A stretch of 39,997 bases of DNA, taken from Saprospiraceae bacterium. GTDB lineage: Bacteria; Bacteroidota; Bacteroidia; Chitinophagales; Saprospiraceae. Each line of letters starts with the position of its first letter. The first letter of the stretch is position 1. The notes below the pieces were generated by a model, which did not search any database, was not told the DNA's origin, and was given only the letters and a program-made list of their open reading frames with translations. Made by a program: the position numbers and the translations under genes. Location of the stretch: NCBI GenBank assembly GCA_020437105.1, contig JAGQWR010000171.1:1-39997 (forward strand), written 5' to 3'. This document shows positions 15,451 to 25,326 of this stretch, one piece after another.

Positions 15451-16794
15451 ATGGCAACTATACTGATCAAAAATGGCCAATTGGTCAACCGGGGAAAAAT
15501 CTTTACAGCTGATGTGTTTATCCGCAACGGACGGATAGAGCAGATTGCTGGTCAGATTGATCGGCCTGCGGATACAGAGATTAATGCGGAAGGAAAATTT
15601 GTGTTACCCGGCATCATTGATGATCAGGTGCATTTTCGGGAACCCGGACTGACACACAAAGCCGAAATTTATACGGAGTCCAGAGCGGCTGTTGCCGGAG
15701 GCGTAACTTCCTTCATGGAAATGCCAAATACAAAACCACCTGCCGTAACACAGGATTTACTGGAACAAAAATACCAGCGTGCCGCTCAGGTGAGTCTGGC
15801 TAATTATTCCTTCTTCATGGGCACCACAAATGATAATGCCGATGAAGCCCTGCGCACTGACCTGGAAAAGGTCTGCGGTATCAAAATCTTTATGGGGTCC
15901 AGTACCGGAAAGATGTTGGTGGATGATGAGCGTGCTTTGCGCAAATTATTTGGCGAATCCGATCTGTTGATCGCTACGCATTGCGAAGACGAAACCCGGA
16001 TCGAAGAACGTCTGGCTATGTATCAGGCCAAATATGGCGATGATATTCCCTTTCAATGCCATCCGGAAATCCGGGATGCAGAGGTTTGTCGCTTGTCATC
16101 CTCCCACGCGATAGATTTAGCCAAAGAACTTGGCACCCGTTTACATATTTTGCACATCTCTACGGCAGTAGAGACCGATCTATTTGAGAATAAAACGCCG
16201 TTGGAAGAAAAAAGAATTACCTCAGAGGTCTGTGTACACCACTTGTTTTTTAATGACAGCTGGTACGCAGAGAAGGGGAGTCTGATCAAATGCAATCCGG
16301 CAATCAAATCAGCCAGCGATCAGGAAGCCTTGTGGGCGGCACTCTCTGACGACCGATTTGATGTGATCGCTACCGATCATGCCCCACATACCTGGGAAGA
16401 AAAACAAGGCAATTACATGCAAGCGCCTTCAGGTTTGCCACTGGTACAGCACAGTCTTAACCTAATGATGCACTTTCACCAGCAGGGCCGTATTTCGATT
16501 GAGCGTATTGTGGAGAAAATGTGCCATAACCCGGCACGTATCTTCCGGATGCAGGAACGCGGCTATCTGGACGAGGGCATGTGGGCAGATGTGGTCATCT
16601 TTGATCCGAATCCTGAATGGGAGGTAAACCGTGCCGGACTCTACTACAAATGTGGCTGGTCGCCACTGGAAGACTTTGGCTTTAAAGGCCGGGTGGACAG
16701 CACCATTGTAAGCGGCCATTTAGCATTCCACCAAGGAGAACTGCGGGAAGGAAAATCAGGCGAGCGTTTGTTATTCCGGGGTTTTAAGCGTTAG
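15451..16794 (+). CDS. pyrC: Dihydroorotase (class I, Bacteroidota type)
   Basis: A 447-residue amidohydrolase that closes carbamoyl-aspartate to dihydroorotate in pyrimidine synthesis. The ATG at 15451 begins MATILIKNGQLVNRGKIF, a normal family start. The open frame extends left into repeat DNA without homology. The metal motif reads DDQVHFREPG (residues 57-66): the first His of the usual HxH is Gln59, a change I know from other Bacteroidota dihydroorotases. Further blocks are MEMPNTKP, K-I-F-M-G-S-S-T-G (metal-bridging Lys region), THCEDE, LHILHIST and VIATDHAPHTWEEK (catalytic Asp). Its last 24 bases overlap the 3' end of the convergent RNA methyltransferase gene. Confidence 0.92.
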   Translation: MATILIKNGQLVNRGKIFTADVFIRNGRIEQIAGQIDRPADTEINAEGKFVLPGIIDDQVHFREPGLTHKAEIYTESRAAVAGGVTSFMEMPNTKPPAVTQDLLEQKYQRAAQVSLANYSFFMGTTNDNADEALRTDLEKVCGIKIFMGSSTGKMLVDDERALRKLFGESDLLIATHCEDETRIEERLAMYQAKYGDDIPFQCHPEIRDAEVCRLSSSHAIDLAKELGTRLHILHISTAVETDLFENKTPLEEKRITSEVCVHHLFFNDSWYAEKGSLIKCNPAIKSASDQEALWAALSDDRFDVIATDHAPHTWEEKQGNYMQAPSGLPLVQHSLNLMMHFHQQGRISIERIVEKMCHNPARIFRMQERGYLDEGMWADVVIFDPNPEWEVNRAGLYYKCGWSPLEDFGFKGRVDSTIVSGHLAFHQGELREGKSGERLLFRGFKR

Positions 16795-17307
16795 CTTTTC
16801 CAACAGGCAATAGGTCGCTATAGCCGCTGCCTGAGTCACATTCATGGAGCTATTCATTCCATACATGGGAATATGCAAACAAGGTGCCCCCGAATCCAGC
16901 AATTCCCGGCTGATGCCTGTTTCTTCATGGCCAAGTGCCAGCAGGTATTTTTGATCAGGTGCAGGTTTGAAATCCCAGATGGAAGTACTTTTATCTGTCC
17001 ACTCCAGCAGTAGAAGCGAATACTCCGGGAGTTCCTCCAAGCTCGATATTCCCCGAAAGGGCACATAATTGGTCGTAGATCTGGAAATACGTTTCTCCTT
17101 TTTGCCCGGTGCCCAATCGCCTCCGGCACCTAAATAGATGAGCTCTCCTAAACGAGCCGCATCGGCCAGGCGAAACAAACCCCCGATATTTCGGACATCT
17201 GCGACTCCATCCAACAATAAACTTAGGGGATGGCGCTGTTCCATGATTTCCCGGATACGTCGTTCCGGTTCCGGATGTAAGTTGTGGAATGTGGTTGGGG
17301 TGGACAA
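16771..17307 (-). CDS. SpoU/TrmH-family RNA 2'-O-methyltransferase
   Basis: A 178-residue SPOUT methyltransferase. The three family motifs are present: D-G-V-A-D-V-R-N-I-G-G-L-F-R (about residues 33-46, with the catalytic Asn-Ile and Arg), L-A-L-G-H-E-E-T-G-I-S (about 128-138), and IPMYGMNSSMNVTQAAAIA (about 147-165) that shapes the trefoil knot for S-adenosylmethionine. The length fits a minimal catalytic domain without an RNA-binding extension, as in TrmH-like or TrmL-like enzymes. The RNA target cannot be told. Its 3' end overlaps that of dihydroorotase by 24 bases, and its 5' side faces the composite low-complexity element. Confidence 0.9.
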   Translation of the reverse strand: MSTPTTFHNLHPEPERRIREIMEQRHPLSLLLDGVADVRNIGGLFRLADAARLGELIYLGAGGDWAPGKKEKRISRSTTNYVPFRGISSLEELPEYSLLLLEWTDKSTSIWDFKPAPDQKYLLALGHEETGISRELLDSGAPCLHIPMYGMNSSMNVTQAAAIATYCLLEKLTLKTPE

Positions 17308-17728
<421 letters not shown>

Positions 17729-20700
17729 ATGCGCTTTGGACTTTTGCTTAGTTTTTTTGGGCTTTGGATCGTTTCCAATGCTCAGGCCCAGCGGTTTTTT
17801 CCAATCAAAATGGAAAACAAGTGGGGACTGATCAATGCAGACGGTGAAATTGTTGTAGAACCCATCTACGAGGCCATCGGTGAATTCAAATCATTCGGTT
17901 TTGCGGTGATGCAACGCAATGGTGGCGTCGGCCTGTTGGATCCTGCCGGTACGGAGATTCTCTCCCCAAAATATGAAGATATAAAGGTGCTCTGTGATCG
18001 CCTGGCCGCTGTGTTGCTCGACGGCCAGTGGATGGTAATCGATATGCACGAGCATGTGATCCTGCCCCCCGGTTATGAATCTGTGCGTGTGTTGAATGAT
18101 CAGTTTATTGCTTTTCAGCGAAATCTGCACTGGGGGATCGTCAATTTTCAGGGACAACAAATTTCAAAAGCGGTTTATGATGAAATTGAATTGCTGGAAG
18201 AAAACCAGCAGTTTTATTTCCAAGTGTTGTATGAAGATTACCTGGGCTTACTGAATGCCCGCGGAGAGGAAATTTTACCGCCGCAATATGAGGAAATTCG
18301 CGTAGAACGAGCGGATTTGGTCTTTTTCAAAAAAGACAATAAATGGGGACTGGCCAATGCGGTCCCGGCCCGTTTTGGCGGATACGAATTCATCTCTGCC
18401 GATTTTATCCGCTTTTACGCGGATGGGCGTTCCTTCCTTTTTTCCATCCCCAATAAAAAGCTGCTGACTCAGGGTGATTTTGATGACTTTTATCCCTTTA
18501 CGGCAGATTTGGCTATCGCTAAACGAAACCGCCAACTTGGTTTGATTGATCAAAATGGCTCCTGGGTGCTTAAGCCCCGTTACAATGAAATACAGCCATT
18601 CAATGGTACCCTCTTTCGGGTAAATATTCAGGGCAGGTGGGGGTTGGTTAGTCGGGGAGACAGCATCGTGGTTCCTTTTGACTACCTCTATATTGCACCG
18701 GTTAAAGAAGATTTCAGTTTTGCTAAAGGACCTAACGGATTGGGATTGCTTAATCAACTGGGCGAATTAGTTGTGCCGGCACATTTTGACCGGGTTGTGC
18801 CGCCGGCAGGAGGACTTAATGGATCCGGAGGCCAGATTAAATCCTATAAAGCGGAGGTCCTGACGCTTTTCCAGGTTGATACAGAAGGACATGCAGTTGA
18901 AGGTGAGGTAGCTTTTGCCAATCACTTCACCATATCCATCGGACGCTCCTCGTCTGGTTTGGCAGATATTACCGATATCCCCTATATCCTGAAAGATTTT
19001 GAATGGTTTTACTCTTCCGACACTGATAAATGGGGTTTACGCCGACTCTCAGATGGCGAAATCCAGATTGACCCCTCCTTTGATCGAATCTCTGTACATA
19101 AAGATCTTGGCTTTACACTGGTAGGTATTGAGAAACCCGGGGTATATGACTTTGAGCGTACTTCCTACCGATTTGATGTGGCTTACGGACTGGTCAACAA
19201 TGAAGTAGGCTTGCTGGTCACAGAAATTAATCTTTGGGATATTCGCCTAAGCGATTTTGAAGCAGGGCTGCCATTGGCTCGTTGTGTTTTTAATAATGGC
19301 CGCCACGGATTAATTAGCCGAATTGGAAAATTCATCCGGAAGGATTTTGCCTTTATCGGCGAATTTAATGAAGGCAAGGCCCGTATTAGCATTCGCGGAA
19401 AGCTCAGCGGAAGCATCAACTCCGGTAATTCGGGATTGGGAAACCTTTCTTCTTATTTGCGGGATCAAATCACCCCTTCCTACATGCTGGATTATACCCA
19501 GTATGATGTCGAGTTTGAGAAAGAAGCCCAACTGACCTGCGAATCCTGTGAGTGGGGCTATATGGACACGCTGGGGCAGTTGATCATTGAGCCGCAGTTT
19601 AGTTTTGCCCAGGATATGGTAAACGATGTGGCTATTGTGTCCAGGGATGGTAAATGGGGGATGGTAAACGACCTGGGCAAAGAATTGATTCCCTGTGAAT
19701 ACGATGAGGTACGATTCCTGGAGAATACCGATAATAAAATCTTGCGGATTTATAAAAAATCAGAGAAATACGGACTGATCGATACCTTGGGACAGGTGCG
19801 TGTCAATATGGTCTATGAGGAAATAGGATCTTTTAGTGAAGGTTATCTGGCGGTGCGCCGCAATGGCCTTTGGGGATTTGTGGATGCAGCGGGTGTCGAG
19901 GTAATTGAATGTCAATACAGAGCCGTTGGGGATTTTAGCGAAGGGCTGGTGCCGGTAAAGGTAGGCCGACTGTGGGGCTTTATCAATGAGTCTGGAGCGG
20001 TTGTGGTAGATTTCAAGTTTACCCGCACGGGCAATTTTCAAACCGGGTTGGCCTGGTTTTTTGAAGGTGGCAAATACGGGTACGTTGATCGAACCGGCGA
20101 GGTGGTTATTCCGGCAATCTTTGAAAAAGCCTATGATTTTGAAGATGGCCTGGCACGGGTAGTGTCCGAACAAAAGTATGGCATCATAGACCAGACAGGG
20201 CGTTATGTGTTACGTCCGAAGTACCTCAAAATTTATGAATTTGAATACAACGGCCTGGCAAAGGTTTCCTATGGGAATGACCGGGTACGGTACGGCATGA
20301 TCGATCGCAGGGGAACTCTGATAACAGATCAGGGCTACCAGGAGATTCGTCCCTTCCGGGAAGGGCTGGCTGCTGTAAAAGTAAAAGAGAGTTATGGCTT
20401 TATCAACGCCAATGGGAAACTGGTTGTTGATGCGGACTTTGCTAAAGTAGCCGATTTTCAGGATGGCTTAGCAGCAGTACATCGCGATGGCCGCTGCGGA
20501 TATATTGATACCCGCGGAAAAGAAACAATTGAAATCAATTTTAGCAAATGCCTGGATTTTGTGGAAGGCAAAGCAGTCGTTTATGAGGGATACCGGCGAG
20601 CCGGTTTGATCGACAAGGAAGGGAATGTTTTGCTCGAACCCAGTATCAACCGCCTGTATTACTTTAGCGAAGGCCGTGGTCTGGTAAAAGACCCGGTGGA

Positions 20701-21058
20701 TGGTATTTACTTTATTACGGAGCAGGGCCGAATGTATGATGGTTACTATGACCGGGCCAGTGAGTTTCAACACGGTGTTGCCGTTGTACAGGAGAAAGGC
20801 CGTTGGGGTGTGATCAACCACAAGGGAATCAAACTGGTGGGGCCGAAATACGATCAGATTGAAGATTTTGAAAACGGTTACGCCAAGGTCCGAATCCGCG
20901 GATTAAACGGCCTGACCAACCTAAAAGGTGAATTAATTGTCCAGCCGGACTATGAATACATCTCTTATGCCGGAGATGGACTCTTTCGAGTAGAAAAAGG
21001 AGATAAAATTGGTTATTTTGACTCCCGCGGGCATTGGGTCTGGGGACTCAACGAATAA
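17729..21058 (+). CDS. Large exported WG-repeat protein
   Basis: An 1109-residue protein with an N-terminal signal peptide (MRFGLLLSFFGLWIVSNAQA). The mature part is almost entirely WG/KWG repeats (about twenty-five units of roughly 35-45 residues), of the form W-G-L-I-N-x-x-G-E-I-V-V-x-P-x-Y-x-x-I, for example NKWGLINADGEIVVEPIYEA near the start and GRWGVINHKGIKLVGPKYDQ near the end. A less regular section lies at about residues 365-620. WG repeats are thought to form beta-rich, elongated structures on the cell surface or in the periplasm. The binding partner is unknown. The response-regulator gene starts 14 bases after its stop, so the two may be co-transcribed and the WG protein may be an envelope sensor or target. 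That link is inference. Confidence 0.88.
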   Translation: MRFGLLLSFFGLWIVSNAQAQRFFPIKMENKWGLINADGEIVVEPIYEAIGEFKSFGFAVMQRNGGVGLLDPAGTEILSPKYEDIKVLCDRLAAVLLDGQWMVIDMHEHVILPPGYESVRVLNDQFIAFQRNLHWGIVNFQGQQISKAVYDEIELLEENQQFYFQVLYEDYLGLLNARGEEILPPQYEEIRVERADLVFFKKDNKWGLANAVPARFGGYEFISADFIRFYADGRSFLFSIPNKKLLTQGDFDDFYPFTADLAIAKRNRQLGLIDQNGSWVLKPRYNEIQPFNGTLFRVNIQGRWGLVSRGDSIVVPFDYLYIAPVKEDFSFAKGPNGLGLLNQLGELVVPAHFDRVVPPAGGLNGSGGQIKSYKAEVLTLFQVDTEGHAVEGEVAFANHFTISIGRSSSGLADITDIPYILKDFEWFYSSDTDKWGLRRLSDGEIQIDPSFDRISVHKDLGFTLVGIEKPGVYDFERTSYRFDVAYGLVNNEVGLLVTEINLWDIRLSDFEAGLPLARCVFNNGRHGLISRIGKFIRKDFAFIGEFNEGKARISIRGKLSGSINSGNSGLGNLSSYLRDQITPSYMLDYTQYDVEFEKEAQLTCESCEWGYMDTLGQLIIEPQFSFAQDMVNDVAIVSRDGKWGMVNDLGKELIPCEYDEVRFLENTDNKILRIYKKSEKYGLIDTLGQVRVNMVYEEIGSFSEGYLAVRRNGLWGFVDAAGVEVIECQYRAVGDFSEGLVPVKVGRLWGFINESGAVVVDFKFTRTGNFQTGLAWFFEGGKYGYVDRTGEVVIPAIFEKAYDFEDGLARVVSEQKYGIIDQTGRYVLRPKYLKIYEFEYNGLAKVSYGNDRVRYGMIDRRGTLITDQGYQEIRPFREGLAAVKVKESYGFINANGKLVVDADFAKVADFQDGLAAVHRDGRCGYIDTRGKETIEINFSKCLDFVEGKAVVYEGYRRAGLIDKEGNVLLEPSINRLYYFSEGRGLVKDPVDGIYFITEQGRMYDGYYDRASEFQHGVAVVQEKGRWGVINHKGIKLVGPKYDQIEDFENGYAKVRIRGLNGLTNLKGELIVQPDYEYISYAGDGLFRVEKGDKIGYFDSRGHWVWGLNE

Positions 21059-21072
21059 GCCGCACCTAATCT

Positions 21073-22422
21073 ATGGCTAATTCTAAGGCAAACATCCTCA
21101 TTATTGATGATGAAAGTGATATCCGAAATCTGCTTTCTCGTATTATCCGATTGGAAGGTTTTAATGTCTTCCAGGCAGAAACTGGCAAGGAGGGACTTCG
21201 GAAACTCGAACGTGAGCGTATCCACGTGGTTATCTGTGATGTTAAACTACCGGATGTAAATGGCGTTTCATTCGTTCCACGGTTAAAAGAAGCACAACCA
21301 TTTTGTGAGGTGATCCTGCTCACTGCCTTTGGTAAAATCGAAGATGGTGTACAAGCTATCAAGAATGGGGCTTTTAACTACATGACCAAAGGCGATGACA
21401 ATAATAAGATCATTCCGTTGGTCAACCAGGCTGCTGAGAAAGCACTGCTTCGATTTAAGGTCGAAGAGTTAGAATCCAAAGTGGCCGGGCTGCATCGATT
21501 TGACCAAATTATCGGCCAGTCGCCTCCAATGAAAAAGGCCATGGATCTGGCCCGCAAAGTTGCCGAAACAGATACCACCGTTTTACTGACTGGCGAAACC
21601 GGTTCCGGGAAAGAAGTTTTTTCCCAGGCTATCCATTATGAAAGCGATCGGAATAATAAACCCTTTGTTGCCGTAAATTGTAGTGCGCTCGGCAAAGAAT
21701 TATTGGAAAGTGAGATGTTTGGGCACCTTTCCGGATCATTTACAGGCGCTTCCCGGGATAAGCAGGGGCTTTTTCAGGAAGCTGATGGCGGCACGATCTT
21801 CCTCGATGAAATCGGCGAAATGGACCTGGTGTTGCAGGCCAAATTATTGCGTGTTCTGGAAACGGGCACCTTTCTGAGAGTAGGAGATACCAAGGAGACG
21901 AAAGTGGATGTACGCATCATTGCTGCCACCAATAGAAACCTGCGCCAGGAATCAGATAATGGCAATTTCCGATTGGATCTGTACTATCGACTCTCAGTAT
22001 TCAATATTCATTTACCGGGATTAAGCGAACGTCGGGAAGATATTCGGATTTTGGCCGAACACTTTATCCGTATGATCGCCGGCAAAATGAATCGGCGTCC
22101 GCCGGCCATGGATCCGGCTTTTCAGAAAGCACTTGAAAAACATTCCTGGCCCGGCAATATCCGGGAACTTAAAAATGTCATCGAACGGGCCGTTATTCTG
22201 GCTTCCGATGAGTTGCTCACCACCGAAGCTTTGCCCTTTGACTTTCTATACTCTGTGTCGGAGGAAGAACCAAATGCATTACGTCTGAGTGCTATTGAGA
22301 AACAGCACATCCGAAAGGTTTTAGCCTTTACCGAAGGAAATAAAACGCGTACAGCTGAATTATTAGGAATTGGCCTGACCACGCTGTATCGTAAAATGGA
22401 GGAATACGGCATCGCCAAGTAA
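21073..22422 (+). CDS. Sigma-54-dependent NtrC-family response regulator
   Basis: A 449-residue transcriptional activator with the three standard parts. The receiver domain (about 5-120) has the acidic pair in LIIDDE and the phospho-acceptor Asp56 in ICDVKLPD. The AAA+ domain (about 145-380) has Walker A GETGSGKE (174-181), the sigma-54-contact loop GSFTGA (221-226, Ser instead of the usual Ala at the second place) and Walker B TIFLDE (241-246). The C-terminal Fis-type helix-turn-helix ends in GNKTRTAELLGIGLTTLYRK. It follows the WG-repeat gene by 14 bases. A sigma-54-like site lies downstream at 22574-22591. The histidine kinase at 23437 is its likely partner. Confidence 0.93.
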   Translation: MANSKANILIIDDESDIRNLLSRIIRLEGFNVFQAETGKEGLRKLERERIHVVICDVKLPDVNGVSFVPRLKEAQPFCEVILLTAFGKIEDGVQAIKNGAFNYMTKGDDNNKIIPLVNQAAEKALLRFKVEELESKVAGLHRFDQIIGQSPPMKKAMDLARKVAETDTTVLLTGETGSGKEVFSQAIHYESDRNNKPFVAVNCSALGKELLESEMFGHLSGSFTGASRDKQGLFQEADGGTIFLDEIGEMDLVLQAKLLRVLETGTFLRVGDTKETKVDVRIIAATNRNLRQESDNGNFRLDLYYRLSVFNIHLPGLSERREDIRILAEHFIRMIAGKMNRRPPAMDPAFQKALEKHSWPGNIRELKNVIERAVILASDELLTTEALPFDFLYSVSEEEPNALRLSAIEKQHIRKVLAFTEGNKTRTAELLGIGLTTLYRKMEEYGIAK

Positions 22423-22457
22423 TTTCTCCTGCCTGCCATTTTTTCATTATGAAAAGC

Positions 22458-22491
22458 AACCCTTCCAAAATGAAAGGGTTTGTACTTTTTT
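22458..22491 (+). terminator. Weak intrinsic terminator after the response regulator
   Basis: AACCCTT (22458-22464) pairs with AAGGGTT (22474-22480) around a 9-base loop, followed after a few bases by six T. It lies 36 bases after the stop codon. Confidence 0.55.
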
Positions 22492-22573
22492 CCGAAAAGA
22501 CTTTAAAAATTATTATTAGTTTATGTGATTGATAATCAATCACTTGTGTATTATTTTCAATTTTTTGGCATAA

Positions 22574-22591
22574 CTGGTACGGGCTTTGGCA
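22574..22591 (+). promoter_or_regulatory. Sigma-54-like promoter
   Basis: CTGGTACGGGCTTTGGCA resembles CTGGCACGnnnnTTGCA: the -24 GG and the TTG of the -12 element are correctly spaced, while the C of GC is displaced by one base. It lies 25 bases before the ATG of a 31-codon reading frame and downstream of a sigma-54 activator gene, which makes it more credible than sequence alone would. Confidence 0.4.
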
Positions 22592-22615
22592 TAGGATAGG
22601 TAACAAACATTGAAA

Positions 22616-22711
22616 ATGGAAGTTGCCGTATTTTTTGGAAGCCTTTGGATCGTTCTGGCCATATATGTTCTGATCGATCATCTGTTGGAACAGAACCGAC
22701 AGCCAGCTTAA
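22616..22711 (+). CDS. 31-residue single-span membrane peptide
   Basis: ATG at 22616 opens MEVAVFFGSLWIVLAIYVLI followed by a short polar tail (DHLLEQNRQPA) and TAA. The peptide is one membrane span with a cytosolic or periplasmic tail. In Bacteroidota, sigma-54 response regulators of this type often precede kdpF-kdpABC, whose first product is a peptide of similar size and shape, so a KdpF-like remnant or analogue is possible. No kdpABC genes are in the window and the sequence is not a clear KdpF match. The sigma-54-like site just upstream supports a real gene. Confidence is limited by its length. Confidence 0.45.
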   Translation: MEVAVFFGSLWIVLAIYVLIDHLLEQNRQPA

Positions 22712-22768
22712 GAAGTGCAACTTTTAGGAAAACCGATTTACCAGTAAACTTGCTAAAACCAACTCCGT

Positions 22769-23290
22769 ATGGGTACTATTGAATTCAGCAGCCAATTTGA
22801 GAGCTTACAAAAGAAATTAATTCCTGTAGCTTATCGGCTAACTCATAATGTGGAAGACGCAAAAGATTTGGTTCAGGAAACTGCGCTTCGTGCATTTAAT
22901 AATAAAGAGAAATTCACATCGGGGACGAACTTTCAAGCCTGGGTGATTACGATTATGCGGAATACCTTTATCAACTTTTACCGCAAGAAAAAAAATCGCA
23001 ATACCTCGTGTGAGCCAACAGGAAGTTTTGTATTTGAAAAAGAAGACCAGGCAGACCTAAATCTGGCCGGATCAAATATTATCATGGCTGAACTAACCGG
23101 CATGATCACCGGGATGAGTGAGACCTATAGTGTACCCTTTTCCATGTTTTATGAAGGGTATAAATATGAAGAAATTGCCGAGCACTTAGAATTACCAATT
23201 GGCACGGTTAAAAGCCGGATTTTCTTTGCCCGTCGTAAACTGCGTGAACAAATCGAAAGACGGTATCCCAAAAACCTTTACGCAGCTTAA
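22769..23290 (+). CDS. ECF-type RNA polymerase sigma factor
   Basis: A 173-residue sigma-70 family protein of ECF type. Region 2 is clear: YRLTHNVEDAKDLVQETALRAF (region 2.1-2.2, DLVQET at about 35-40) and N-F-Q-A-W-V-I-T-I-M-R-N-T-F-I-N-F-Y-R-K (regions 2.3-2.4, about 57-76). Region 4 near the C-terminus has the helix-turn-helix YKYEEIAEHLELPIGTVKSR (about 131-150) and FARRKLREQ. A short linker separates them. No anti-sigma gene is adjacent, so it may be regulated by its own expression or by the flanking two-component genes. A strong terminator follows at 23341-23375. Confidence 0.93.
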   Translation: MGTIEFSSQFESLQKKLIPVAYRLTHNVEDAKDLVQETALRAFNNKEKFTSGTNFQAWVITIMRNTFINFYRKKKNRNTSCEPTGSFVFEKEDQADLNLAGSNIIMAELTGMITGMSETYSVPFSMFYEGYKYEEIAEHLELPIGTVKSRIFFARRKLREQIERRYPKNLYAA

Positions 23291-23340
23291 TATTAGAAAT
23301 CTCACGTGTAGATTTTTAATGTAACTATGGCATTATCCGG

Positions 23341-23375
23341 ATGCCTTCATCAGAAATGATGAGGGCATTTTTTTT
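23341..23375 (+). terminator. Strong intrinsic terminator after the sigma factor gene
   Basis: ATGCCTTCATCA (23341-23352) pairs with TGATGAGGGCAT (23357-23368) across a GAAA tetraloop, with one G-U pair, and is followed by eight T. It separates the sigma factor transcript from the histidine kinase gene. Confidence 0.9.
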
Positions 23376-23436
23376 AAGTTTGGTACAGGATTGTGTTTGA
23401 ATCGCTACATTAGCAATGTCTAAAATCTAAATAAAC

Positions 23437-25278
23437 ATGGCAACTCGCTGGATTCCCAGGTTCCGCATAAAAACTAAAATTCAGGCGATCCTGCTTTTTA
23501 TGTTTGCTATGTTGGTGCTCTTCGGAGGATTGGCCGGTTATTATGTAGATACGCTTACCCGCCGGAGTATTGAGGAATTGCAGGTTAGCCAGGCCATAAC
23601 AAAATACAATTCGGAGATCATCATTCATATTGATGATATCTTATATACACTGTCTTTTAAAGGAGCTGCACAGAGCTTCCGCCGAATAAACCTCCGCAAA
23701 AATTTTGATCGGATTGAGTCCTTTCTCAATCTCCAGCAGATGCTGACGGATGATCCCAAACTGGATGAGTTGGTGGAAGATATTCGGGTGGACGTCAATA
23801 AACTACGCACCACGACCAAAGAATATGAGGGCGCAGAGGATATGCCCCTGGAGTTATACATGCAGATCAATTATATCAGCAATCTCCTCCGGCAGGTTCA
23901 GAAGGTAAATGAGCAGCGTACCCAGGAACAAATCGAAGAAACCATCGAACTGGCCAATCAGGTGATGCTGATGCTGATCATCCTTGGCCTTATCTTTTTC
24001 AGCTTTGCCGTGTTTGCCATGATTTATTTTCCGGAATACATCGTGCGCCCGATTCGGAGATTAACCAATTCTATCCGGGAAATTACCCGAAAAAATTATG
24101 GACAACGGCTGGATGTTCGGTCGCAGGATGAATTTGGTCAAATGGCAGCTTCTTTTAACCAGATGGCCGAAAAACTCAATGAATTTGAGAGCATGAATGT
24201 GGCCCAATTGCTTATCGAAAAGAAACGCATTGAGATGATTATCGGAGAAATGCAGGAAGCCATTATTGGTTTGGATTCTCAGCAAACGGTACTTTTTGCG
24301 AATTCGACTGCCTTACGGCTGATTGGCATGACAGAAGAAGAAGTTGTAGGGAAAACAATCCAACAGGTGGGCGGGCATAATGAGCTCATGCGTGACATAG
24401 AAAATGAGATTCTCACGGGAAGTATCCAGGAAAATCGCTTGTATCCGGCGCTTACCGTACATAAAAATGGAAAGACCTATTACTTTGAAAAAGAAATTCT
24501 GCACGTAGAAGGCCGGGAAGAACTGGATGCAGATAATAACCGAAGTGACAGCGGCATCGTAATTATCCTGAAAAACATCACCGAATTCAGAGAGAAGGAT
24601 CTGAAAAAAACCAACCTCATGGCCACCGTTTCACATGAGTTGAAAACGCCTATTTCGGCCATAGATATGAGCATCGGGCTGTTGGAGGATGATCGAATCG
24701 GAGTCTTAAACGAAGAGCAACATGAATTAACCAAGACGATCCGACAAAACTCCAGCCGACTGCTTAAAATGGTCAACGAAATTCTCGATCTGTCAGGCAT
24801 CGAATCTGGAAATATCAGCCTTGAACTGGATGAATGCCGTGCCGAGGATTTGGTGGAACGGGCCCTAAACAGTACCTCCCGACAATACCAGCACAAAGGA
24901 GTTGCCCTGAATTGCAAACTGGAAGAAAACCTGCCTCCGTTAAAAGTGGATATCCAAAAGACGACCAGTGTGCTGATCAATTTTTTATCGAATGCCTTAC
25001 GCTATTCTGAAGCAGGGCAGCAGGTTGATATAGCCGTGCGTAAAATACCGGGTAAATTGGTGTTTACAGTAACAGATCAAGGTCCCGGTATATCTCCGGA
25101 GGATCAGGAAAAGATTTTTCTGCGCTATAACCGGGTACAAAATGATAAAACCCAGGGAACGGGTTTAGGGCTTTCCATTGCCAAAGAGTTTATCTCTAAA
25201 CATGGCGGTAAAATCTGGGTAAAAAGCCAACTTGGAGCGGGGAGCACCTTTGGATTTCAATTAGATTATGCTGGATGA
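23437..25278 (+). CDS. HAMP-PAS sensor histidine kinase
   Basis: A 613-residue inner-membrane kinase. Two membrane spans (about 16-36 and 174-197) enclose a periplasmic helical sensor of about 135 residues. HAMP (about 198-250) and PAS (about 265-385) domains follow. The dimerisation domain has the phospho-acceptor His400 in VSHELKTP. The ATPase domain has the N box NALRYS, the G1 box DQGPGIS and the G2 box GTGLGLSI. All catalytic boxes are intact. The sigma-54 response regulator 1 kb upstream is the natural partner. The overall layout resembles kinases placed near kdp genes in Bacteroidota, but none are visible here. Confidence 0.93.
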   Translation: MATRWIPRFRIKTKIQAILLFMFAMLVLFGGLAGYYVDTLTRRSIEELQVSQAITKYNSEIIIHIDDILYTLSFKGAAQSFRRINLRKNFDRIESFLNLQQMLTDDPKLDELVEDIRVDVNKLRTTTKEYEGAEDMPLELYMQINYISNLLRQVQKVNEQRTQEQIEETIELANQVMLMLIILGLIFFSFAVFAMIYFPEYIVRPIRRLTNSIREITRKNYGQRLDVRSQDEFGQMAASFNQMAEKLNEFESMNVAQLLIEKKRIEMIIGEMQEAIIGLDSQQTVLFANSTALRLIGMTEEEVVGKTIQQVGGHNELMRDIENEILTGSIQENRLYPALTVHKNGKTYYFEKEILHVEGREELDADNNRSDSGIVIILKNITEFREKDLKKTNLMATVSHELKTPISAIDMSIGLLEDDRIGVLNEEQHELTKTIRQNSSRLLKMVNEILDLSGIESGNISLELDECRAEDLVERALNSTSRQYQHKGVALNCKLEENLPPLKVDIQKTTSVLINFLSNALRYSEAGQQVDIAVRKIPGKLVFTVTDQGPGISPEDQEKIFLRYNRVQNDKTQGTGLGLSIAKEFISKHGGKIWVKSQLGAGSTFGFQLDYAG

Positions 25279-25314
25279 GGGTGAAAACATTTTGTGCCCT
25301 TCACCCGCATCCAG
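25271..25314. terminator. Bidirectional terminator between convergent genes
   Basis: CTGGATGAGGGTGAA (25271-25285) pairs with TTCACCCGCATCCAG (25300-25314) with a single mismatch. The hairpin includes the stop codon of the kinase gene and lies just before the end of the convergent thioredoxin-like gene. There is no long T run on the plus strand, so it may act mainly as an RNA 3'-end structure. Confidence 0.6.
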
Positions 25315-25326
25315 CAATCATATCTA

